From: an uncultured Lentisphaeria bacterium
Lineage (GTDB): Bacteria; Verrucomicrobiota; Lentisphaeria; JABSQK01; CAJWLW01
Assembly (NCBI GenBank): GCA_913042885.1
Contig: CAJWLW010000328.1
Location: 1-5,385 of the forward strand
Reading direction: 5' to 3'
Length of the DNA: 5,385 nt
A model generated the notes under the pieces. The model saw nothing but the letters and a program-made list of their open reading frames with translations. It did no database searches and was not told where the DNA came from. The position numbers were made by a program, and so were the translations under genes. Shown here piece by piece: positions 1 through 5,385 of the stretch; within the stretch, counting starts at the first letter, position 1, and every line of letters starts with the position of its first letter.

Positions 1-999
<999 letters not shown>

Positions 1000-1004
1000 G
1001 GTAT

Positions 1005-1008
1005 CTCC
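1005..1008 (-). promoter_or_regulatory. Ribosome binding site of the MoxR gene
   Basis: GGAG on the minus strand, five bases before the ATG at 999. It is the clearest Shine-Dalgarno sequence in the window; the other starts chosen here have weak or no such match. It fixes the MoxR start in preference to the in-frame ATG at residue 9. Confidence 0.7.
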
Positions 1009-1019
1009 AATTAGATTGG

Positions 1020-1041
1020 GTTTCCGGTTTTCCGTTTCCGG
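1020..1041. repeat. Short 7-base tandem repeat in the MoxR leader
   Basis: Three units with a 7-base period lie just upstream of the MoxR ribosome binding site: GTTTCCG, GTTTTCC and GTTTCCG on the plus strand, followed by G. The 8-mer GTTTCCGG occurs perfectly at 1020-1027 and 1034-1041. The repeat is visible directly; a regulatory role is only a possibility. Confidence 0.4.
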
Positions 1042-1071
1042 AAGAGCATATCAGGTGTGGGAAATAGTGGA

Positions 1072-1087
1072 TCAGCCTCCCGGCTGA
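1072..1087 (-). promoter_or_regulatory. Hairpin between the DUF4159 and MoxR genes
   Basis: A perfect 6-base-pair stem, TCAGCC with GGCTGA, closes a 4-base loop about 22 bases after the DUF4159 stop codon. It is enclosed by a second inverted pair, TCAGGT (1051-1056) and ACCTGA (1095-1100). No run of T follows on the minus strand, so it is not a standard intrinsic terminator. It could be an RNA-processing or stabilising hairpin that allows different expression of the two genes, or chance. Confidence 0.35.
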
Positions 1088-1109
1088 CATGAAGACCTGA
1101 CATACTTGT

Positions 1110-2636
1110 TCAATTCTGCAATGCATACGAAACCATATTCACCGCCAGGCGCCGGCAGGAATCTGCGTCGAAACCGTTGCCGAACGGGTCACTGACTTGC
1201 TTCAAGTGGGTGATCATGTCGTTCTTGGAATACACCAGTACGAGCCGGTCGTTGACAGTGATACCCTGGAGTTCCGGCGGGCGTTCGGCGCCGGTCCTTC
1301 GGTCACGAACGGTGGTGATGCTGTAAAAAGACTGGTACAAAGGGTGTTCTGCCGACAGCAACTGCAGCGGTTGATCGGGAAACAAGTTACTGACGACAGC
1401 GCGAATGTGCTGATCGAATTCATTGAATCCCGAGCAGTTGTTGATAAACAGAAAACCGCCTGCAGCGATGTGCCGTTGCAGTGCGAGCAACTCAGCATCC
1501 GTGAGTTCGGGATCACGGAAACCGGTCATATACAAAAAAGGATAGTCCGCAATCTTCGACTCGCTGGCATCCACATAGCGCAACTCGAAACCGACCGAGA
1601 GGCTGGTGTCCTGTGAAATATGCCTGAGCCACTGATTCGTGCTGTTGGGGTCTGGATTCCAGTCGCCCTGGTGCCGCAACTGTGCCAGAACGAACGTCTG
1701 ACGCAGCCGACGGACAGGCGCTATAATCTCGCGAGTGACGGCTTCCACTGTCGCGACCTCACGCATTGCCGCTGCATAGCTGATGATGTTCAAGCCGAAA
1801 CGGATGGCATCCCCGGGAATCAGTGCCTTGTTGCGGGGAGCGTCCGGGACACGAAGTTTCGACGACGGCGCCACGAACTCGTCCCAGCCGCAACTCAAAT
1901 CGTGGGGTGAGAAAATCACTGCCGTCCGTGTTCCGATGTTCATTCCCAACAACTCGGGCGGTCCCTGGACCTGGAAATCGAAACCCTCCTCGACGTCGAA
2001 ATAGTGCACGTTTCGGTAGGCATAGTAGGCGCGGAAGATAGGATGATCGACCTGCAGGAGATCGAAGGAGCGATCGGGGAACATCGTCCGAATTTCGTTA
2101 CGGAATGACCGGGTCATCTCCGGACTGCCAAGCGTTGCATCACCGACCAGCGTGCCGCCATCGAGAATGTACTGGCGCAGCGCGTTGCGCTGGTCCTCGC
2201 TCAGATGGAACGTCTCGTAGCCTGTGAGATAAAGCATCGGCAGCTTCACCTGCTTCCCTTCCTTGTGCAGCGCCACGAGCTCCTGCAGATCGAAAACCTT
2301 CCAGCCGTACCACAGCCCGAGTTCGTAGCGGGCGTGCCGCATAAGGTTGTCGAGGTCGCCCGGGTTCGGCATGTAGTCCTGGGTGTCGCCGTAAATAAGT
2401 TTAGCGGCAAACAAAGGTGCGGCAGGCTCTGCTTTTGGCTCGCTCCGGCGCATGGGCGTCACCGGCAGCGGCAACGGAGCAATTCCCTCAGCTGAGGTCT
2501 GGCGCTGCGGATTCTTGCGCGGCGGCGGGCCGATCGTCCCGAGCTTACGCTCTGCCGCGGCCCCAGAGACAAGCCCGAGGATGACACAAATGACGGAGAA
2601 TTTGCGAATGATGGAGTTATTGGGCAGCCAGTTCAT
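1110..2636 (-). CDS. Secreted protein with two tandem DUF4159 domains
   Basis: A 508-residue exported protein. Residues 1-28 look like a signal peptide: RK at 11-12, a hydrophobic core, then AAA before E29. A proline-rich linker (about 35-75) precedes two homologous halves. Half 1 (about 76-290) contains LPMLYLTG (132-139), DGGTLVGDATLG and DHPIFRAYY. Half 2 (about 313-506) contains YPFLYMTG (365-372), AAGGFLFINNCSG and EHPLYQSFY. The halves align at a constant offset of 233 residues over their middle, then at PPEL (226 and 453) and N-I/M-I/V-SY (283 and 500). This pattern matches the DUF4159 domain, which I recall beside MoxR and DUF58 genes; its biochemical function is unknown. ATG at 2636 is chosen because the signal peptide begins there; an in-frame TTG at 2714 would add 26 unlikely residues and would lie upstream of the predicted transcription start. 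The Shine-Dalgarno match is poor. It is probably the first gene of an operon with MoxR. Confidence 0.88.
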   Translation of the reverse strand: MNWLPNNSIIRKFSVICVILGLVSGAAAERKLGTIGPPPRKNPQRQTSAEGIAPLPLPVTPMRRSEPKAEPAAPLFAAKLIYGDTQDYMPNPGDLDNLMRHARYELGLWYGWKVFDLQELVALHKEGKQVKLPMLYLTGYETFHLSEDQRNALRQYILDGGTLVGDATLGSPEMTRSFRNEIRTMFPDRSFDLLQVDHPIFRAYYAYRNVHYFDVEEGFDFQVQGPPELLGMNIGTRTAVIFSPHDLSCGWDEFVAPSSKLRVPDAPRNKALIPGDAIRFGLNIISYAAAMREVATVEAVTREIIAPVRRLRQTFVLAQLRHQGDWNPDPNSTNQWLRHISQDTSLSVGFELRYVDASESKIADYPFLYMTGFRDPELTDAELLALQRHIAAGGFLFINNCSGFNEFDQHIRAVVSNLFPDQPLQLLSAEHPLYQSFYSITTVRDRRTGAERPPELQGITVNDRLVLVYSKNDMITHLKQVSDPFGNGFDADSCRRLAVNMVSYALQN

Positions 2637-2661
2637 AGGTGGTTGGTTGTAGTGAATGCTG

Positions 2662-2685
2662 GTTTCGGTGGTTCGGTCGTTCGGC
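2662..2685. repeat. Three 8-base tandem units at the DUF4159 promoter
   Basis: Plus-strand units GTTTCGGT (2662-2669), GGTTCGGT (2670-2677) and CGTTCGGC (2678-2685) share the core TTCGG with an exact 8-base period. They abut the predicted leftward -10 element (2686-2691), so they would cover the transcription start and early leader of the DUF4159 gene. The periodicity is plain in the sequence; a repressor or leader-RNA role is speculation. Confidence 0.4.
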
Positions 2686-2714
2686 AATATACTCTTGGAA
2701 GGATGAAGCCGCAA
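2686..2714 (-). promoter_or_regulatory. Candidate promoter of the DUF4159-MoxR block
   Basis: On the minus strand, TTGCGG (2714-2709) and TATATT (2691-2686) are separated by 17 bases, resembling a sigma-70 -35/-10 pair (3 of 6 and 5 of 6 matches). Transcription would begin near 2679, leaving a leader of about 40 bases before the ATG at 2636. The match is moderate and based on inspection alone. Confidence 0.35.
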
Positions 2715-2740
2715 CGCATGTGCAACGTTGATGGCCCCCC

Positions 2741-2763
2741 GCAGTCATTGCAATTGACACTGC
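2741..2763. promoter_or_regulatory. Imperfect dyad, possible operator
   Basis: The perfect 8-base palindrome ATTGCAAT (2747-2754) is flanked by inverted arms GCAGT (2741-2745) and ACTGC (2759-2763), slightly offset from the centre. It lies near the middle of the divergent region, where a factor controlling both directions could bind. No family can be assigned. Confidence 0.25.
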
Positions 2764-2871
2764 AGGGACATAATTACAGCCTTCCTGTGACCTTGATCGC
2801 AGCACCTTCGTTCCGGCCGCACACGAATGTACTTTCGACGTTATTGAATTCCTTTTCGCGGGTTTATTGCC

Positions 2872-2900
2872 TTGGTGGTGACCGATCGATTATTCATAAA
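2872..2900 (+). promoter_or_regulatory. Candidate promoter of the PHP gene
   Basis: TTGGTG (2872-2877) and CATAAA (2895-2900) are separated by 17 bases, a weak sigma-70-like pair (3 of 6 and 4 of 6 matches). Initiation near 2907 would give a leader of about 44 bases to the ATG at 2951 and would leave little or no leader for the in-frame TTG at 2915. Confidence 0.25.
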
Positions 2901-2906
2901 GGCGTC

Positions 2907-2928
2907 TGCCTGCCTTGTTTGCCTGCCT
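2907..2928. repeat. 9-base direct repeat in the PHP leader
   Basis: TGCCTGCCT occurs at 2907-2915 and again at 2920-2928, a spacing of 13 bases, just before the PHP start codon. It falls in the predicted untranslated leader. It could be a binding site or simple-sequence drift. Confidence 0.3.
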
Positions 2929-2950
2929 GGCCACGGTAAATTTATCCGCC

Positions 2951-3826
2951 ATGTCGCATATTATCACAAACCCGTATGCCGACTTAACCGCAGGCAATTG
3001 GGTACGCGGCAATTTACATGCCCATACCACTGCATCCGACGGCAAGTTGCTGCCGCAAGAGCTTGTCGATGCCTATGCCACGCTCGGTTATGAGTTCCTG
3101 GCGATCACGGATCACGATGTTTACACGTCGGCCGCGGATCATCAATCACTCGATGATAAAGGATTGATTCTTATTACGGGCGTCGAAGCGACCGCCAACG
3201 GACCACATGTGTTGTGCCTCAACGGTGACAGCGCGATCGAGCCCTCTTCCGACCGCCAGGCAGTGATCCATGCCACGTTGGCGAGTGGCGGATTTGTCAT
3301 CCCGGCACATCTCAATCGGGAGAGTCATTTCGACCACACTCCCATCGAGCAACTCCGCCTGTGGGACGGCTATGAGGGGATTGAGATATTCAACGGCCAG
3401 GGCACCTACAATCCGGGCAGTCCATATTCGACTGCCAAGTGGGACCTCCTGCTTACTGAGGGACGGCGTGTCTGGGGCTATGCCAATGACGACGCGCACG
3501 GGTTGGAGACCATCGCGCTCGGATGGAACATCGTCTATGTCAAAGAACGTTCCGCAGCGGGGTTGATTGACGCCCTGACCGCCGGGCGGTTCTATGCCTC
3601 GACCGGGGTGACGATTACAGATATCATGGTGGACGGTCAACGAATCGTTCTGCAGACGGCGGATGCGGACCGTATCGTGGCCATTGGAAGTGGCGGCGGG
3701 CGCGTGGCGTTCGCTGATCAGCCCACTATCGAGATCGATGTACCGGATGACGTCAACTACATCCGCTTCGAATGCTGGGGGCGCGGTGAACGCTTCGCCT
3801 GGACGCAGCCATTTTTCGTCAACTAA
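2951..3826 (+). CDS. PHP-domain metallohydrolase, CehA/McbA-like
   Basis: A 291-residue protein of the PHP superfamily, metal-dependent hydrolases usually acting on phosphoester or related bonds. Expected metal ligands are present in order: HAH (H23, H25), D30, TDHD (D54, H55), E79 in GVEAT, H120 in PAHLN, and D181/H183 in NDDAHG. The GRFYASTG segment (212-219) followed by a short beta-rich tail (about 220-291) resembles the CehA/McbA-type branch. There is no signal peptide or membrane segment, so it is probably cytoplasmic. ATG at 2951 is chosen over an in-frame TTG at 2915: homology starts soon after it, and the extra residues (FACLATVNLSA) do not form a credible signal. No strong Shine-Dalgarno sequence is seen. 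It is the only rightward gene, transcribed away from DUF4159 and toward the secreted beta-domain gene. The fold is secure; the substrate cannot be deduced. Confidence 0.9.
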   Translation: MSHIITNPYADLTAGNWVRGNLHAHTTASDGKLLPQELVDAYATLGYEFLAITDHDVYTSAADHQSLDDKGLILITGVEATANGPHVLCLNGDSAIEPSSDRQAVIHATLASGGFVIPAHLNRESHFDHTPIEQLRLWDGYEGIEIFNGQGTYNPGSPYSTAKWDLLLTEGRRVWGYANDDAHGLETIALGWNIVYVKERSAAGLIDALTAGRFYASTGVTITDIMVDGQRIVLQTADADRIVAIGSGGGRVAFADQPTIEIDVPDDVNYIRFECWGRGERFAWTQPFFVN

Positions 3827-3901
3827 TCAAGGGTCTGAATGCGGAGGCACGACGAATACAGAATAAAATTTCATTTGGCCACCTGCCGTTTTTCCATCGC
3901 T

Positions 3902-3930
3902 TTTAGCGGTTTTCTCGCTGAATCTTTTTA
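3902..3930 (+). terminator. Probable intrinsic terminator of the PHP gene
   Basis: Arms TTTAGCG (3902-3908) and CGCTGAA (3916-3922) form a 7-base-pair stem with one G-T wobble around a 7-base loop, followed by TCTTTTTA. It lies about 75 bases after the PHP stop codon. The T-run includes the last codons and the stop (TAA, 3930-3928) of the convergent minus-strand gene. In the minus direction the same hairpin lacks a T tail. The stem is short and only partly GC, so strength is uncertain. Confidence 0.5.
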
Positions 3931-4653
3931 TTCCACCGTACGCGCTGCTGCTTTACCCCGGTAGTGAACCCCCTTCTCGGCTACCGGCGGTGCGATATCG
4001 CCGAGGTCGATCGGCGGCAATGCCGCCTTGATCTCGATACCCCCGAGTGCACTGTCAAAGGTCAGGCACTTCGCCGCGTACTGCGAAGCGTGGATCCGCT
4101 CACGGTAATACAGGACAAACAATTCATCCTGCACTTTGACCCAGGTCTCCTCCGGGCGTTCGAAATGCCAAAGCTCGGCGCGCCAGATCACCTCGCCGCT
4201 GCCCGATCCATAAAAGCCGCCCGTGCGCAGTTTGTTCAACATCACCGCGGCGTTCTGGATATTGCCCTCGATCGACATGATCTCGACCTCGTTCTCGAAC
4301 GTGTTGAGTCGCCGCACCTTCTTCGTAATGATTTCGATGTCTTCCTCCGAGAGCGGCTGCTCCTCCACGTAGTCGGACGGCGGCACAATCATGCTGACCC
4401 CTTCGAGTCGAGCGCCGGCGTAATCGATGATGCAGTCATACGACTTGCCGAGCGGCAGTCCGCCGATTTTGAACTCTCCGGTCTGCAGATCGATGGTGCC
4501 GTTGTATCGGCTGCCGCTTTCCCGATCGACCGCTGCTACTGAGGCAGCGCCATCGGGTTGTGTCAGCCGGCCGCCGATGATACCGTCGGCAGCCTGTGCC
4601 ACAGTCGTGCTCGCGACGATTATGCCGATCAGAAATTGTATTCGTCTCTTCAT
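3928..4653 (-). CDS. Secreted protein with carboxypeptidase-regulatory-like N-terminal region
   Basis: A 241-residue protein without a firm family assignment. Residues 1-21 form a signal peptide: KRR, a hydrophobic core, then AQA before A22. Residues about 24-90 look like a small beta-sandwich of the carboxypeptidase-regulatory type, with TGEFKIGGLPLGKSYDC (58-74) as the characteristic G-x-F-x-I-x-G-L-P-x-G turn. Residues about 99-145 are acidic and probably helical (LSEEDIEIITKKV), and 153-211 are rich in W, Y and alternating hydrophobics, suggesting a second beta region. ATG at 4653 is chosen for the signal peptide, although only a weak AGG stands seven bases upstream; a GTG at 4908 would extend into the upstream gene. 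It follows the cyclase-like gene by 55 bases on the same strand, implying joint transcription. It may be a periplasmic or surface accessory to that protein. Export is well supported; function is unknown. Confidence 0.75.
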   Translation of the reverse strand: MKRRIQFLIGIIVASTTVAQAADGIIGGRLTQPDGAASVAAVDRESGSRYNGTIDLQTGEFKIGGLPLGKSYDCIIDYAGARLEGVSMIVPPSDYVEEQPLSEEDIEIITKKVRRLNTFENEVEIMSIEGNIQNAAVMLNKLRTGGFYGSGSGEVIWRAELWHFERPEETWVKVQDELFVLYYRERIHASQYAAKCLTFDSALGGIEIKAALPPIDLGDIAPPVAEKGVHYRGKAAARTVE

Positions 4654-4708
4654 GATTAAGGCCTGATGGAGCACCAGCAACGGACCGGGAAGGAATTCAT
4701 CGCCGCAC

Positions 4709-5385
4709 TCACCTTTGATATGCCGGAAGGAAATGCATGTACACCTCGAGCACAAGCGACGCCATGCTGGTCCAGTATACATTGTTGACACCCGCGAGAC
4801 CGGCGTTCTCGGCGCCCCCCGGGACATTGTCCCAACTGCCGTTGGGGTTCTGATTCTCCAGGAACAGCTCACGCACGCGTGGATGCCAGTCTGCCCAGTA
4901 TGCACCACCGGCCTGGTAGTTGGCCTGCATGGCGTAATAATGGAAGTAATAGAAATGGCTCACGCCCCCGTCCGTCCCCCAAGCGACGGGAATGCCCGAC
5001 AGGTGCTTCAAGGCCGGCGGGATCGTCGGGTCGTCGAAGTAGCCGAGCAGTTGCAGCGACACGGTACCTGCCGCACTCATCTGCGGTGACGGACCGCCGC
5101 CCGGCTGATAGCTGTAACCGCCGCCGCCGATGTTGGAGGAGCGGACATACGCGACAGCTTTTTCGATCGTCGATTCCGGCACCCCGATCTCGGCATTGTT
5201 CGCGGCGCGAAGGGCAACGATCTGCATCACTGTCACACTGAGGTCATGATCACCGGCGCTCGAATGGTAGCGCCAACCACCGTTATCCGCCTGGCAGCTG
5301 ACAATAAGATCGACGGCCTTGCGCAGCTTCTCCTCCAGCTCGGGGTCGGGGTCCATGCCGTACATTTCGGCCATCGCCAGCGTTG
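4709..5385 (-). CDS. Prenyltransferase/squalene-oxidase-repeat protein (squalene cyclase-like fold), C-terminal part
   Basis: The frame enters from the right edge and ends at TGA (4711-4709), so 224 residues of the C-terminal part are visible and the N-terminus is missing. Two QxxxGxW motifs typical of the terpene cyclase/prenyltransferase alpha-alpha barrel appear: QADNGGW (coded at about 5293-5273) and QNPNGSW (about 4852-4832). A glycine-rich GGGYSYQPGGG segment lies between them. The tail YWTSMASLVLEVY...LPAYQR resembles the ending of squalene-cyclase-like proteins from Planctomycetes as I recall them. The DXDD catalytic motif of true squalene-hopene cyclases is not in the visible part and could lie outside the window, so enzymatic cyclisation of squalene is not implied. 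Many such proteins near MoxR and DUF4159 genes are uncharacterised and secreted. It is upstream of, and probably co-transcribed with, the secreted beta-domain gene. Confidence 0.85.
   Translation of the reverse strand, partial: TLAMAEMYGMDPDPELEEKLRKAVDLIVSCQADNGGWRYHSSAGDHDLSVTVMQIVALRAANNAEIGVPESTIEKAVAYVRSSNIGGGGYSYQPGGGPSPQMSAAGTVSLQLLGYFDDPTIPPALKHLSGIPVAWGTDGGVSHFYYFHYYAMQANYQAGGAYWADWHPRVRELFLENQNPNGSWDNVPGGAENAGLAGVNNVYWTSMASLVLEVYMHFLPAYQR

Larger units (their letters stand above)
2637..2950. other. Divergent intergenic region between the DUF4159 and PHP genes
   Basis: No convincing gene lies in these 314 bases. They separate the start codons of two divergent genes and contain candidate promoters in both directions, an ATTGCAAT-centred dyad, an 8-base tandem repeat next to the leftward start and a 9-base direct repeat next to the rightward start. 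Open frames crossing it show no recognisable protein. The stretch is long for so compact a region, which fits a regulatory role. Confidence 0.6.

Noticed and set aside
1197..1910. Plus-strand open frames (1197-1616, 1620-1910) opposite the DUF4159 gene
   Set aside because: Their products look like nothing recognisable, and the minus-strand frame is long, has a signal peptide and shows internal domain homology.
2637..2714. In-frame upstream TTG start (2714) for the DUF4159 gene
   Set aside because: It would bury the signal peptide behind 26 polar residues, and the candidate promoter places transcription start downstream of it.
2754..2776. Perfect TTGACA (2754-2759) followed by CATAATTA as a rightward promoter
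   Set aside because: The spacing to any -10-like sequence is 9-11 bases, too short for sigma-70, and it lies almost 200 bases from the PHP start.
3146..3640. Minus-strand open frame of 164 codons opposite the PHP gene
   Set aside because: It is antisense to all the PHP metal-ligand motifs and has no domain features of its own.
3850..3895. AAAT-TTC-ATTT hairpin as a terminator for the leftward secreted-protein gene
   Set aside because: The stem is only four AT pairs and would be too unstable to be convincing.
3964..4542. Plus-strand open frame of 192 codons opposite the secreted beta-domain gene
   Set aside because: It is an antisense shadow; the minus strand has a signal peptide, coherent secondary structure pattern and operon context.
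4654..4908. In-frame GTG start (4908) for the secreted beta-domain gene
   Set aside because: The extension would overlap about 200 bases of the cyclase-like gene and displace a clear signal peptide that begins at ATG 4653.

Overview
The window is a moderately GC-rich, densely coded bacterial chromosome segment. It holds five protein genes, two of them cut by the window edges. I see no RNA genes, insertion sequences or CRISPR array. The gene set is a MoxR-type AAA+ ATPase, a secreted protein with two DUF4159 domains, a secreted beta-domain protein and a terpene-cyclase-fold (squalene cyclase-like) repeat protein. As I recall family distributions, this set suggests the Planctomycetes/PVC superphylum or a neighbouring candidate phylum. 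That placement is an inference; no taxonomic marker is present.

Layout, left to right. Positions 1-999 (minus strand) encode the MoxR ATPase, whose last residues lie beyond the left edge. A 110-base gap with a hairpin and a short tandem repeat separates it from the DUF4159 gene (1110-2636, minus). Next is a 314-base divergent intergenic region (2637-2950) with candidate promoters in both directions, a dyad and short repeats. A PHP-domain metallohydrolase of CehA/McbA type is read rightward (2951-3826) and ends at a plausible intrinsic terminator (about 3902-3930). Convergent to it on the minus strand are a 241-residue secreted protein with a carboxypeptidase-regulatory-like N-terminal region (3928-4653) and, 55 bases upstream of that, the C-terminal part of the squalene cyclase-like protein (4709 to the right edge).

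The four minus-strand genes look like one functional block: cyclase-like protein, secreted beta protein, tandem DUF4159 protein, MoxR. The PHP gene sits in its middle on the opposite strand. MoxR ATPases usually work as chaperones with DUF58 and von Willebrand factor A proteins, so such genes would be expected just beyond the left edge. The secreted DUF4159, beta-domain and cyclase-fold proteins would then be envelope or periplasmic partners of unknown role. The PHP protein has no signal peptide and is probably a cytoplasmic metal-dependent hydrolase whose link to the block is unclear.
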